From Notospermus geniculatus (taxonomy: Eukaryota; Nemertea; Pilidiophora; Heteronemertea; Lineidae), in assembly GCA_002633025.1 (NCBI GenBank), contig NMRB01000745.1:90901-154900 (forward strand): DNA of 64,000 bases. The letters run 5' to 3'. A model generated the notes under the pieces. The model saw nothing but the letters and a program-made list of their open reading frames with translations. It ran no database searches and was not told where the DNA came from. The position numbers and the translations under genes are program-made. Below, piece by piece: positions 40,464 through 51,302 of this stretch (position 1 is its first letter; every line of letters begins with the position of its first letter).

Positions 40464-40904
40464 ATGCTTTCCAATGATATCACGATGACATTCGGATTCC
40501 TTCAGTCATGCATCACGGAGCGTCATTGTTTTGAAAATGGCATGCGCAAGCACTTCAATGAAGAACTATCAAAACTCCAGGTAATGTCATGGACCGGGGC
40601 CACAAACCTGAACTTCCAACCACTTGGCTCTGTCATTAATACCAGCCTCAATAAAATCCTCGACAGCTGCACGCAACTGAAAGACAAACTAGTGGAAGAA
40701 TTCAAATCATCAGGCAAAAGGCAGCTCACTGCCACATACCTTCCAGGGCCCAGCCCACCAAAAAAACCAGCATTGACATTGCCACCATCATCGCCTGATG
40801 GGACGCCAACCAGTCCCCCTAAACTTTGGGGTGATAGAAAAATACAAAGAAGGAGAGATGGCATGTATGCCTGCGGATTACATAAACATTCTAAACGAAG
40901 CTAG
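40464..40904 (+). CDS. Unrecognised ORF, 146 codons
   Basis: Helical N-terminal part (NGMRKHFNEELSKLQVM, NTSLNKILDSCTQLKDKLVE) and a Pro-rich C-terminal part (PPKKPALTLPPSSPDGTP). After 40850 the better frame is one base away and reads PADYINILNEARTVNPFEVV to about 40970. It may be the N-terminus of a transposon protein. Not recognised. Confidence 0.4.
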   Translation: MLSNDITMTFGFLQSCITERHCFENGMRKHFNEELSKLQVMSWTGATNLNFQPLGSVINTSLNKILDSCTQLKDKLVEEFKSSGKRQLTATYLPGPSPPKKPALTLPPSSPDGTPTSPPKLWGDRKIQRRRDGMYACGLHKHSKRS

Positions 40905-41334
40905 AACTGTAAATCCCTTTGAGGTGGTGCACATGGAGGCCAATGATATGTATTCTCGTGTTCTCAAATAGTCTTGTGTGAGCTGAGAAAATGGAATTTG
41001 GAATTCGCACAGTCACGTAGGAGGCAAGTTCCTACCTATGATATAGGCCCAGTAGGCCTATAGAGGCCCCTCTAGCATATATTAACTACAGTGTAGGCCT
41101 AGGTCATGAACCCTGGACCCATACTCATAAAAGTACTTAAGTGTAAGTGTGACACTTATCATTTGTTCAACACAAAAGATTTACTTACTTTTTTTAATAT
41201 GGCCCATAGGCCCAAAGTTTTTACCAGGGCCTAGTTATTTAGCTTGGCTTAGCTGTAGTTTATATGGGGGGGGGGGGCCTCGTAGTTCCGGCATGGGCTG
41301 GATCCATTTCAGATGGAAGAAGTACATGCAGGCT

Positions 41335-41895
41335 GCTGAATACATGTCCAATTGACAATATTCTGACCATTCTATACTTGCGCTTCATTGAACATTCTGC
41401 ATTCAGACAGACAGCACTTGCAGGATATTGTACGAGAAAGTCGCGAATGTGCAACCCTGCTGGACAGTATGATTTTGATGCAGGGCAGGAGTTTCTCCGA
41501 GGCCAAAGTCCTATGATGATATTCAGGGAAAGCAAATGTCCAGCACGTTCTTCAACAATGCCCATGGTGGAGAGTGGGACATGATTGCCTCCGCACTAAA
41601 CGGGTATTGGTAAACAGAGAAATCAAGTCATGAACATATGGTGGCCCCACCAAAAAAAATACACTTCTGTGAATCCCAAGCATAACCCATGAAGCAGGCA
41701 TCACTGTTATGGACGATGGGCTGTTGTCCGCCAGGTTTATGAAGAAATAGACCTTTCATTGGTTGACCAACCTGTTCTAGACATTGGAGTAAGTTACGAC
41801 GGGTCATGGCAGCGAAGAGGTCACACCTCAATGTACGGGGCAGACTTTGTCATTGAGATAATGACGGACTTGATAGTGGATAATACCAACTGGTG
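41335..41895 (+). pseudogene. Mutator-like transposase fragment
   Basis: From 41735 the frame reads VYEEIDLSLVDQPVLDIGVS then YDGSWQRRGHTSMYGADFVI and DLIVD. The (V/I)SxDGSWQxRGxxSxxG block, with the first catalytic Asp, is the signature of the metazoan Mutator-like transposase domain. The upstream frame (CPIDNILTILYLR, 41343) may be a separate domain. The rest is lost. It fits with the 9-bp-TSD MITEs elsewhere in the window. Confidence 0.6.
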
Positions 41896-42210
41896 GTGTC
41901 GGCACGGCTCCCTTTATGGAACCGTTCCTGGCACGCTTGTCCCGTTTACACCTGCATTTTTTTGGGCGATCCATGCTCGGACCAGGCTGAGCACGGTTAT
42001 TATTGCTCAGTGTAAAATTCTACACGGCCCTTTAGATGTTTTGTGCATACAGTCCCTGGCCTTGAGAGTGGACAATAGCTGACATCATGTGAGGAAGGCT
42101 TGGAAAACACGTCGGATGTCACATTTGAGGAAAGTGAAATTGCCTTGGTCACCCCGCACATTTCAACAGCTGAAAAATACTTTTTATCTGCTGTCATGGT
42201 TGTAGGCCTA

Positions 42211-42335
42211 GAGGCTATGCACGTGACGTCATCAGCCCGCATAACGCCATGTTGGATGGACCGACGCAGCGCATGTGACAGTTTTTGCCTGCGCAGTTCC
42301 ATTGATGCCCATTGATGACGTCATAGCATAGCCTC
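42211..42335. mobile_element. 125-bp MITE with TA flanks (Tc1/mariner-like)
   Basis: Ends GAGGCTATGC and GCATAGCCTC, inner GTGACGTCATCA and TGATGACGTCAT, flanked by TA on both sides. Confidence 0.75.
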
Positions 42336-42558
42336 TATAGTAAACAGTAGCGCAAATGGTACCAACTCATTTCCTGCACGTACTGATCACAGTGCAAACA
42401 TGGCACATTGGTTTGAGTTATTTCTTGATGCATATTGTTTTTCTTTGGATTCTATTCTAAAAGTAAGTGGGTTCAATGGACTGCATGGTAAAACATGAAA
42501 AATGTGCATGTTGTGTTGGTGATGTATTTTGTAGTTTTTTTTTACAAAAGGTGAAATC

Positions 42559-45500
42559 ATGGGAGAATATTACTTGGTAGTAGTCTTCCTTGATTCCGAT
42601 CAGGGTCAGGGATCATTGGCGGTCATCCCCGAAAATTGGTGGGACTTCGCAGGCGTAAAGTGTGCTTTATGGCCTCCGTATAAAAGTGATTCTTCAAGAA
42701 TGCGGAGAGCAGTAAAAACGATGGCGATTCCATTGGATTCATGGAAATCATACCCTGTGAGGAAAGTGATGTTAAAAACTAGTAAGTACTAGTTTATTTT
42801 CATTTTGAGATTTCTTCAATTCAGAAAGCCCACACCTCCACACTCACAAGTGGTGGGTCTTGAGTTTTTCTGGTTCGTCTACATTTTTTGTTCATGAAGT
42901 TTTTTGTATTTTTGTTTAATGGTGTATTTTAATTTCAGAGGACCTTGAGCTAGCCTACCGGAAGTGTAAAAAGGCAGAATTGACATCAAATCTGGAATCT
43001 GAGGAAAACGAAGCTGATGAGGGTACTTGTAGGAGAGGCAGAAAAAAGACCAAGAAGGTGACTTCATTGAATACATTCATAATGGTGTTTGTCATCATAA
43101 ACTGCGCTTCCATTACAGCTTTTACATGTACCGGTAGATCATCAGGAAATAATATCAAGCTAATTTTGAAATTAAAATTGAGGATTGTTTTTTTCTTGAT
43201 AGTTTTAAATTCCAATATTTTCATGATGATTTGCCTAAATTTGGTATGTCGTGATTTAAGCAACATAGTTCTGTTTATGGCAATCTAGCCCATAAATGAC
43301 CATTGGCGTCTCGGCAGATTAGAAAACATCACTGTCTTTTTATTTTTTAACATGACTGTTCATCGCATTGCCCGGACAATCTACAAATTTGATCAAAGAG
43401 GCAAAAAGAATACTAGGACAGAAAAGCCGCGTTTGAGCCATTCAAAGAGAATGATATTGTGTGGTTCCATGATGCTCGTTTCAAGAAAGGAATGTCCGTG
43501 AAACTAATGAAACCCTGGCGAGGACCGTACAAGAATGTGAAAAAGATTAGTGATCTGTTGCATCGCATCCAGGAAAAGCCAAAGACAAAAGCGAAAGTGG
43601 TTCACAACAATAGATTGAAGTCTTATGTCAGAGACACTCCAGAGGACCTAAAATGGGGAGCAGAGACCGCTAAATCACGTAATTCAGCCAGTCAAACATA
43701 ACAAACCACTGCTGCCATACTCCGCCGCTCAGAACGCCGAGCTAAACCAAGAAACAAAAGATATTTTGAATTTATAGTCAATTTGTTTAATCAAATGTAA
43801 TCAATTATTTCAGATGGCAGAGCAGAAAGAACCGCTCGAACCATACCCACGTCAGTCCAGGGATGGAATCATGTGACGGCAAGAAGGGTAAACTTGAATC
43901 GCCATCTGATTAACAAACATCCAACCAGGTTCCGAGACCGACGAGGTCACGGCGAGGAGGCCCAGCCCATTTTTTCAGTACTAGCCTAGGCTAGGCCTAC
44001 TCTCCATAGACATCCTGCGAAAGTCGGCCATAGCCCAGAAGGGGTAAACATTAACCTCGCCCTAGGGGGCCTAGTGCATTTGTACAGTTGGCTCTTGTGC
44101 TTTCCGTCTGTACAATGCACTAGGCCCAAGGTTTGTTTACCCCTTCTGGCCTGTCATAGCCAACTTTCGCAGGATGATATTCCAGTTCCGATTGGCGCGA
44201 AGTTATCAACGACAGCTAGTCGTTTGAATAAAGCCACGAATAAAACTACATGTAGGCTCATGATGATTGCCATCCTTTACTGCCGTCAACTACTAGGCCT
44301 AGCTAGGGCCTATCCATCATCCTCCACAGCACAGTCCTCCACCAATAAAGCCCATAATATAACTGCTGATGGTCATTTTCTTAGTTTCTCATTTTCTTAG
44401 TTTGTTCTCAGGCGGCCCGACTTTTGTCACAAAAGAGGGTAAAATGTACTTTAGGGGTAGTATACTCTAAAAACTAAAGTGTTAGGTGCAACACTTAAAG
44501 AGGGCTGTGAGTGACTCCTCTTGGAAAGTGATCACTTTCTTGATCTGAATTGCTGGTTTAACACCACAGGTGAAATTGCCACACATATTAGTGCGCACAA
44601 GTGAAGTGTGATTTTACACTAAAAGTGTTGAACCAACACTTGACTTCAGATCACTTCAGAGCAAGAAAGTGATCACTTTCCAAGAGGAGTCACTCACAGC
44701 CCTCTTTAAGTGTTGCACGTACATTTTACCCTAGATTTTGTGACATAACTCGGGCCGCCTGTGGTTAATTGTCGTATTTAATATTGTAATAAATAAGTTT
44801 CATTTTCTCTACAGAATATTCCACAAAAGAAAAAAGGAACAACTATGTTTTCTGAAGAGCAGAAGTCAGCGCTCGACAGAGCAATCAAGGAAGGACTTCG
44901 AAATGTTGTAGATAAACAAGGGGAAATGGCAGCTCTGGCGGAAGCCAACAACATTTCTCTTAATCAAGTGAAAGTAAGAATTCATTTTGTTTAATACATT
45001 TATTTCATTTCAACCATCTGTGTGTCCTCTAGATGCAAAATATTTTGTTGAGAACATTATTACCTGTATTTCTCATGATTTGTTTTTGTAGGTTTTTATT
45101 TAGAATGAAGATTGTAAATTTTTACATTTCCTCTGTGACAAAAACAGAACAATGTCAACCTTTTTTCCATTAATTTGTATAGTATTTTCACCCAATTTTC
45201 AGGATTATGCTAGAAATCATACCAGGTTCCGGACCACTAATGCCAGAGCCAAACCTGGTGGGTTCAAGTCATGCAAGCCCAGGGTGCATGGCCCGAATGC
45301 TTTTAATTTGTATATTGCGGAAAACCATAAACTTTTCCCTGATTGTAAGTACAATGTATGACCATAGAAAATGTTTGAAAGGCCAGATGTTCAATATCTG
45401 CAGTGTCCAAAAAATTGTTGATTGAATATTCCACACTGATTGATTTTTCAACAAAATTCTGTGTAATTTTTTGTTGTTGTATCGTGTCAGCCTGTCATAA

Positions 45501-45719
45501 CATATTTCCCTCAATGTACTAAGAGTTTTATTAAGTCCGTTTTACATTTCTACAGTTGATGGTGACCAGTCCTCCAGACTGAAGTGCTGGTCCGAGATGT
45601 ACCAGCAGGAACCAGAAGCTCAGAAAAAACGTATGCCGAGATGGCAAAAAATCAAGGATCAGAAGATCGAGAGCATGAGATATGCTAATCATAAATTGCA
45701 TGGAGAAGTCTGTAAGTAG
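42559..45719 (+). CDS. Intact five-exon gene: W-P...W-Y-V module, HTH and HMG-like region
   Basis: Exons 42559-42781, 42939-43057, 44815-44973, 45203-45344 and 45556-45719. All have AG/GT edges and all four junctions agree in phase (1, 0, 0, 1), giving 268 codons without a stop. Exon 1: YYLVVVFLDSD, CALWPPYKSD, DSWKSYPVRKV. Exon 2: LAYRKCKKAELTSNLES and a basic RRGRKKTKK tail. Exon 3 looks like a helix-turn-helix (MAALAEANNISLNQVK). Exons 4-5 resemble an HMG box (KPRVHGPNAFNLYIAENHK, later KCWSEMY and RWQKIKDQK). Probably a nuclear DNA-binding protein. The N-terminal module resembles that of DUF4806-type proteins. A gypsy scrap and two MITEs sit in intron 2. The stop overlaps a GTAAGT, so alternative splicing onward is possible. 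Confidence 0.7.
43383..43700 (+). pseudogene. Ty3/gypsy integrase C-terminus in intron 2
   Basis: After a frame change the reading is FEPFKENDIVWFHDARFK, KGMSVKLMKPWRGPY, then HRIQEKPKTKAKVVHNNRLK and SYVRDTPEDL. GDxVW-like, KL...WxGPY and VVHxxRLKxY are the closing motifs of gypsy integrases. The first 60 bp repeat the scrap at 38375. It lies in the same orientation as the host gene. Confidence 0.85.
44011..44176. mobile_element. Foldback MITE
   Basis: Ends CATCCTGCGAAAGT and ACTTTCGCAGGATG, with inner CAGAAGGGGTAAAC / GTTTACCCCTTCTG and GGGCCTAGTGCATT / AATGCACTAGGCCC. No clear TSD. Confidence 0.8.
44411..44759. mobile_element. Long-arm foldback MITE
   Basis: Ends GGCGGCCCGA and TCGGGCCGCC. 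Arms continue through GGGTAAAATGTAC, TGCAACACTTAAAGAGGGCT and AAGTGATCACTTTCTTG. The left arm has an extra segment of about 35 bp (ACTCTAAAAACTAAAGTGTT) absent from the right arm. Confidence 0.85.
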
Positions 45720-45863
45720 GCCTACATGTATATTGGTGTCCTGAATGTCCAGTCATATTTGCACTGTTTAGCTTCCAACAGAACATAATCACAAACCACA
45801 AAAGGGCCAATGAAAATGCAATGTAGGCCTAGGCTAGTGCATGTAGGCCTATGTAATAATGTC

Positions 45864-46002
45864 GGGTCAAGTCGGGTATAGCGGACAAAGTCGTGGGAAG
45901 TGCACTGAGTGTGTACATGTATGTACACGGAATAAGCGGCAATGTATGGAGGATGTGTCACTTCCCACGACTCTGTCCGCTATACTCGTCTTGACTTGAC
46001 CC
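45864..46002. mobile_element. Hairpin MITE
   Basis: Arms GGGTCAAGTCGGGTATAGCG and CGCTATACTCGTCTTGACTTGACCC with inner GTCGTGGGAAGTG / CACTTCCCACGAC. Confidence 0.8.
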
Positions 46003-46005
46003 ATA

Positions 46006-46123
46006 GGCCCGTATTCTAGAAGCCTCCTTAACCCAAAGGTCCACTTTAAGCTTTTGTATTCTGCCCTGCAAACAATAGCTAAAGGTAGACCTTAGAGTTA
46101 AGGAAGCTTCTAGAATACGGCCC
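46006..46123. mobile_element. Hairpin MITE with ATA flanks
   Basis: Ends GGCCCGTATTCTAGAAGC and GCTTCTAGAATACGGCCC, flanked by ata at 46003-46005 and 46124-46126. It abuts the preceding hairpin. A 3-bp AT-rich TSD would suit PIF/Harbinger. Confidence 0.8.
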
Positions 46124-46279
46124 ATAATGTCTTTGTCGATGGCTATGCCTAGTAGGCTAGCTAGGCCTACCCAATAGGGCCAATGAATGCCGGACGGTAG
46201 GCCCCCTACTAGGTAGGCTAGCGGCCCTACCCAGCCAGCTCTTTTCTGCACAGACTGAGAATTTGTGATTTTTTTACAG

Positions 46280-46578
46280 CTGTGCAGTATGTCCAAAGGA
46301 GTTAAAATAGCCTGCCAAGTCCCAGGGTGTCGCCAGTATGGACGTTTGCTGAAAGATTTTGAACGTCACCTGACCATGACCCGGGCAACTCATAGTAGGT
46401 TTGCCCCCTGTCGACCAGATTTTGCTGCCAACAAGAAGAGCCAAAAAGTTGAGATGTGCCAAGTGCCGGGCTGTAGTGGGGCAGGCAGTATGACAAGGAC
46501 CCTCACACGCCATTTAAGAATGAAACATAGTATGTCGAGGAAGCAGTACTGTGCTTTTTTAGAATTCCAGAGACAGAG
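46280..46578 (+). CDS. C2H2 zinc-finger exon
   Basis: Bounded by TTTTTTTACAG and GTGAGT. The frame reads ACQVPGCRQYGRLLKDFERH then TRATH, and later MCQVPGCSGAGSMTRTLTRH then RMKH: two CxxxxC...H...H fingers that share CQVPGC. An ATG lies at 46289. It follows the five-exon gene, but joining from 45711 would be out of phase, so it may be a separate gene or an alternative end. Nucleic-acid binding likely. Confidence 0.6.
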
Positions 46579-46961
46579 GTGAGTTATTTTTTTTCAATTC
46601 CCGCATGTTCAGTCCAGGGATGCAATTATGTGACGGCAAGAAGGGCAAACTTGAATAAGGAACCTGCACGACTAAAAATGGCAGCACCAGTACAAAAAGG
46701 TCATGTGCAATGCATTTTCAATTAAAAATAAATTTTGTTGATTTTCTTCATAAAGCTCTTCGAAATAGAATTAAGGACAAATAAAGTTACATGAAAAGGC
46801 GGAACGAAAGGCGTTTTTGGAGCGATTCGTAGCCGACTCGAAGACCTCTGCAGGTGGAATCGGATAGACACGACAACGGTGCGAACTAAGGAGGAGCGGA
46901 TTGATGCTTTGATTGATGCTGGGGTACGGTCGGCCCCGCGACCACGATTGACGTACTACCA

Positions 46962-47448
46962 CAGGAGTTCGTCTACAACATTGAGACACCCCTGAGACAC
47001 ATGTATGATCCCTTCTCTGTACTATAACACACAGACAAGGACTACCGTAGAATTTGAGGCCCCTCCGCTTCGATGCGAAAAAGTCCACAAAATCAGGCAA
47101 ATCAAGCACCGAAACCACTACCTATACGTGTTCTATACAAATTTATCTACAAAATACACCCAAGATAATCCACTTTCGATGATCGTATTGTACCTAAATG
47201 CGGGATTTAATATCACATTACGAGATTGTGACATGGTCGGTGACCACTAATTTCCATATTGCCGACGGGGATGCCGCCGTGTGACGTCATTGGAATCACC
47301 GGTTCGCTCTCATTGGTCAGATCTTTAAAACTCGGGTAAAAATATCCTGCACCGAGAAGTCCAACGGCCCACGATGTTCAAATTTGAAAACGCTAGGATA
47401 TTCTCAGGGGTGTCTCAATGTTGTAGACGAACTCCTGTGGTAGTACGA
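46962..47448. repeat. 44-bp inverted repeat pair
   Basis: 46962-47005 and 47405-47448 are complementary (GAGTTCGTCTACAACATTGA). About 400 bp of unrelated sequence lies between. It could be an old element or a fold-back of a duplicated segment. Confidence 0.8.
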
Positions 47449-47449
47449 G

Positions 47450-47925
47450 TAATAGCATAAAGGAATCAACCATAAAGGTTTAACTGCGAACGATGAGCTT
47501 ACTGAGGGATACACTTCCTGTGTTGCCACCAGATGTCTCTCACTGCCTGATTTTGGCTTTACGTAATAGGCACGAGCTTCAACTTTTTTTTGTGGTGAAG
47601 AGGTACATGAACCTGCCAACATGATGCTTTGAATTCCATTTCTGACGATAACTGAGCTATTTTCAGCACAATTAGTGTTCCATGTACAAATGTACGTCAG
47701 CCTATTCAAATGTACACCGATGACCCTGAACACACATCGTTCGTGGGGTTCTCATTAATTCAGACCTTTTGTATCATAAGAGCAACTAGTCGGAATTCAA
47801 CAAAATTTGCTGTGAATGTGCAGAAGGGTCTTGCCTATCACATGGAAACGTCAGAATGCAAATCTGTTGGGTTTTAAAGGGATATTGTCCACATTTATAA
47901 AATGCTAAATTTGTCAGTTGAACCT
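47450..47925. other. No gene seen
   Basis: Minus-strand frame 47404-47733 has no recognisable features. Confidence 0.4.
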
Positions 47926-47927
47926 TT

Positions 47928-48290
47928 ATGGTTGATTCCTTTATGGTAATAGACATAATGCAACGTGAGCATCGGGATCAGACCGAGGAGCTGATGTTGT
48001 CGTTCCGGGATGCCACGGATAGGATGGGAACCACGAGTGGTTCAGGAGCAGTAAGCAGTTCGGACTCAGGATCAGGGACACCGAGGATTCGTGGTTTCTC
48101 TAAGCTCGGGAATGATGACGATATCTTGTGTTTCCTGGAAACGTTCGAGAGGTTAGCGAAAGGAAATGGGATCAAGAAGGAGAAGTACTCGCTTGTGTTG
48201 GAGCAGTAGGCCTATCTTTCGGGTAAAGCGCAGCTGGCTGTCAGTAATCTAAGCGCTGAGAATAGGAAATCGTCAATATAGCCGGCAAGC
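47928..48290 (+). pseudogene. Ty3/gypsy gag-like fragment
   Basis: Reads FSKLGNDDDILCFLETFERL, KGNGIKKEKYSLVLEQ, stop, then AYLSGKAQLAVSNLSAEN. The pattern (D)DIxxFLxxFERxA...W/Y...L...LxGKAQxA marks the capsid-like gag/SCAN-related domain of metavirid retroelements. The upstream part is Ser/Gly-rich. The frame is broken by one stop. Confidence 0.7.
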
Positions 48291-48454
48291 TCATCCATCG
48301 ACGACGTGATGTAATAAACGAATTATTGATTTATTTACATATTATACATGTATAGACGATACAAGATTTCACATGTTTACATCGTCGCCGACTTCCAGAA
48401 CTCCTCGTTCCTATCACCACTAACAGGTGGCAGCACTAACGCTCTCCTACAAGT

Positions 48455-48690
48455 GTGACGTCCTGAGTCCCGATCAGCTGAGTCAGTTCCCAATTTAAAA
48501 TGGCGAACCCCGGCGTCACCACGATGATTTTTTTCTGTTATGAAATTTTTGAACAACGATACTTTACGACTCGCACCTGACAAGCACATGACCTTTGCGT
48601 ACCCCGGTATTGATAGTAAGCGGCTGATTTAGACGTGTAAAACGAATCGATAGGAAGTTTGACGTTGCAACTGTTCACGTTGGGTCTTTC
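48455..48690 (+). repeat. SGNH-motif repeat, copy 1 (truncated)
   Basis: Shares CCCGATCAGCTGAGTCAGTT, TTTAAAATGGCGAACCCCGG and AAACGAATCGATAGGAAGTT with copies at 50213 and 53829. It stops after GTTCACGTTGGGTC, where transposase sequence begins. Confidence 0.9.
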
Positions 48691-48699
48691 TTTTCCAGT

Positions 48700-49339
48700 G
48701 ATCCATCAGCTGAAGGCCATGTACAGCCTGTATGAAGTACAGGACTCGCAGCCTGTGGAGGAACCAAAAGTTTCTTGTCTTCCAGAGCTGTCTGAAAGAA
48801 CTTTTGTTTGTCAGTAGGCATTTATCGCCACAGCAGATGTAGGGTGTATGTGGATTACATTCAAGGAACACTGGTCGTTATGTCAGCACATTTGTGAGAA
48901 TGGTCACCGACGGAAGTGGTACAGCCAGCCAATGCACGGCAAAATGCAATTAGGGAACTTACTGACTGCCGCTGCTCTTCTGTTCAGTGGGAATAGTCCA
49001 ACAAAGTCGATTCGATTCCTGGCAACTGCAAATGTGCAAGTCTTTGGCCTCCGGTCTTACATGGCTCTCCAAGCAGCTTACCTGATTCCAGCAATACGCA
49101 CAGTTTATTATGCCAAAAGGGAAGCTTTACTGCAGGTCCGACAAAATCGGCCAGTAAAGCTAGGGGGTGATGGAAAATGCTGCAGCACAGGGCACACAGC
49201 CAAGAGGGACCAAAAACCACCAAGTGTCACTGGCCTACTGCAACAATTGTCGAAGTTTTGGGCGGTTGAAAGTATGCTAGTTTTTTCTACAAATTCGGTA
49301 GTGTTTTTTTGGTATGCCATTTTTGGACATGTGTCGTAA
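48700..49339 (+). pseudogene. Transposase fragment with GDGK..S.GH.AK motif
   Basis: Reads HRRKWYSQPMHGKMQLGNLL, LLFSGNSPTKSIRFLATANV and KLGGDGKCCSTGHTAK. The series LGNLLxAAxILFSGxxPxKxLRxFxxxxxxxxSxxTF...GDGRxDSPGHSAKY is common to an uncharacterised transposase family spread in invertebrates. Its GDG/GH site probably includes a catalytic Asp. Two expected residues (D and P of DSPGH) are altered here and the C-terminus is lost. Confidence 0.6.
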
Positions 49340-49763
49340 TTTATTTCATTGTAGCAAAACCGGACAGCGTAAACTAATGAAATTTGCAGGAATTATTGGT
49401 AATAGCCATCTATCAAAGTGTGCAAAATTTCATTGACGAGCCCACCAAACTTGTGACGTTATTGGAATTTGAATTTAGTCCTGTTTTCTTGGGCCACCCA
49501 ATATATATACGACGGTGGGTAAGCACCCAAGACAGAAACGATTTCGAATTGCCATGGTGAATGATGAAAATCCTTTGAATTTCGCGGTTAAATAAGAAAT
49601 TCATGGCTACTGATTGGACAGTGGTATGCCACCCTGTGACGTTACATCATCCAATTGGATGAACCACTCACAAGTGTCTCACGCTTCGTGATGCGCCGCC
49701 TGTCTTGGTATTTAGAGGGTTGAGTTGGTCACTAACATCCCAGTTTCACTTGTGAAAACAGCC

Positions 49764-50168
49764 ATGGACACCCACACTCTTTTGATGCTAGCGTTTAGAA
49801 GCCAAAGTTACGAAGTGACGGTGTATGGACCGCAGATGGAACCTCTCGGTGCAGAAGGTGACCAATGCAGAGTTTGCGGCGACTGGGCCCATTTCCTTTG
49901 TACTTGCTGCATACACAGCTATTGCTACTACTGCCTGCTGACAGCTGCAAATTATGTGTGTGCTTTCACGGATGGGCAAATCCACACTTGCCAATGCTAC
50001 TGTAACTGCCAGATGCCTCTGTCAGCAGAAGAACCCCAAGAACAAGATCAAGTCGAAGACAGCGAAGACGAAGACGATGACAACGGGTACGAATCTGGCG
50101 ATAGTTTCGTGATGGCCCTGTCACCACGATGTGGACAGGGACATGTTCGACGAACTGGTCTCAGATGA
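49764..50168 (+). CDS. Cys-rich protein with acidic tail
   Basis: The start at 49764 (MDTHT) is preferred over the upstream ATG because a CCCAG acceptor-like site lies between them. A dense cysteine cluster (CRVCGDWAHFLCTCC, YCYYCLL, CQCYCNCQ) suggests a RING/treble-clef-like zinc fold. Then comes a Glu/Asp tract (SEDEDDDNGYESGD). The ORF is immediately followed by copy 2 of the SGNH-motif repeat, as an acidic ORF is by copy 3. It may be the first ORF of a repetitive element. Unknown function. Confidence 0.5.
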   Translation: MDTHTLLMLAFRSQSYEVTVYGPQMEPLGAEGDQCRVCGDWAHFLCTCCIHSYCYYCLLTAANYVCAFTDGQIHTCQCYCNCQMPLSAEEPQEQDQVEDSEDEDDDNGYESGDSFVMALSPRCGQGHVRRTGLR

Positions 50169-50212
50169 TCGCCAGTAACTCCATGGCTTCGTGCTTTCAA
50201 ACGGCCCTTCTC

Positions 50213-50690
50213 AAATGAGTGCATCATTTCTCAACCATGGTCAGATCACCCCGCTGTCCTAACGCGGGAACTGTTCCGAAGAGTCCCGATCACCTGAGTC
50301 AGTTCCGAATTTAAAATGGCGAACCCCGGCGTCACCTCGCTGATTTTTTCAGCTTCGATCATGAAATGTTTGAACAACGATGCTTTACAACTCACACCTG
50401 ACAAGCACATGACCTTTGCGTACCCCGGTAATGATAGTAAGCGGCTGTTTTAGACGTGCAAAACGAATCGATAGGAAGTTTGACGTTGCAATTGTTCACG
50501 CTGGGTCGAATGATTGCACCCAAGGGATGACCTGTACATGCAGCACGCCAGCTTGGAGCAGAAGACAAAGGCAGCCCACCACCGACGAGACTAGTGGGAG
50601 TCCTCCTCTACCTGAACTGACAGTAGCACAGATCTACAACCGAATCAGGGTAGGTCCTACATGTCCTATGTGGGCCCGGTGTACATCGAT
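50213..50690 (+). repeat. SGNH-motif repeat, copy 2
   Basis: Longest shared span with copy 3 (about 460 bp), from CATGGTCAGATCACCCCGCT to CAGGGTAGGTCCTA. The frame corresponding to FDVAIVH...GSND is disrupted in part here (FDVAIVHAGSND is readable). Confidence 0.9.
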
Positions 50691-50822
50691 CGTGTGTTCA
50701 TGGATGAACTAGGTCACCAAACACAGCACGGCGGATGGTTCCATAAGAGTTCAAAAATCAAAGAAATCACTGAAGTTTAAGGCCGCCGCCATTTTGGTCA
50801 GTCACATGACTTTACCACGGAA

Positions 50823-51302
50823 GTGACGTCAAGTGTGGGTTTTCTGGGAACAAAATCATGGCTGCAGTCGTGCAGTGTGTTCATGATGGGGTTGTCACAT
50901 ATACCATGTTCCAACTATACTGTTCGTGATGCAATGTGCCAGTCTACCGTTCTGATAAAAAATAAGGAGTCGCAAACCAAGAGGAAACACTTTCGCTCGG
51001 TGAAGACCCAGTGTGCTATCATTGGACATTCGTTTGCAAACATGCCAGCCAATAGCACACTTCCTGCATCCGAAGAAAGTCAGTGCAAGACCACTGAAAA
51101 TGATCAGTGCAGTAAAAAAAGTATTGATACAACATCATCCACAGCAGAAAAGTCTTGGAAGAGGCGTGTTGTGCACGATGACAACGGCTTGAAGTCATGG
51201 CATCCTCGACACCGAAACGAAAAGCAAAAAGACGTGTTGATGAAGAATTTGCTGATGCAAGTGGTCTTCAGGATTCGATTGCCCACAGTGACAGCGAGGT
51301 GA
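50823..51302 (+). CDS. Unrecognised ORF, 159 codons
   Basis: Ser/Lys-rich with several Cys (QCAIIGHSFANMP, QCKTTENDQCSKK). Its second half overlaps, in another frame, the N-terminal start of the piggyBac remnant at 51197, so only one of the two can be the coding frame there. Low confidence that it is a gene. Confidence 0.25.
   Translation: MTSSVGFLGTKSWLQSCSVFMMGLSHIPCSNYTVRDAMCQSTVLIKNKESQTKRKHFRSVKTQCAIIGHSFANMPANSTLPASEESQCKTTENDQCSKKSIDTTSSTAEKSWKRRVVHDDNGLKSWHPRHRNEKQKDVLMKNLLMQVVFRIRLPTVTAR

Noticed and set aside
42955-43288. Frames in both strands near the second exon of the five-exon gene
   Set aside because: They cross the validated splice donor at 43058 and continue in AT-rich intron sequence.
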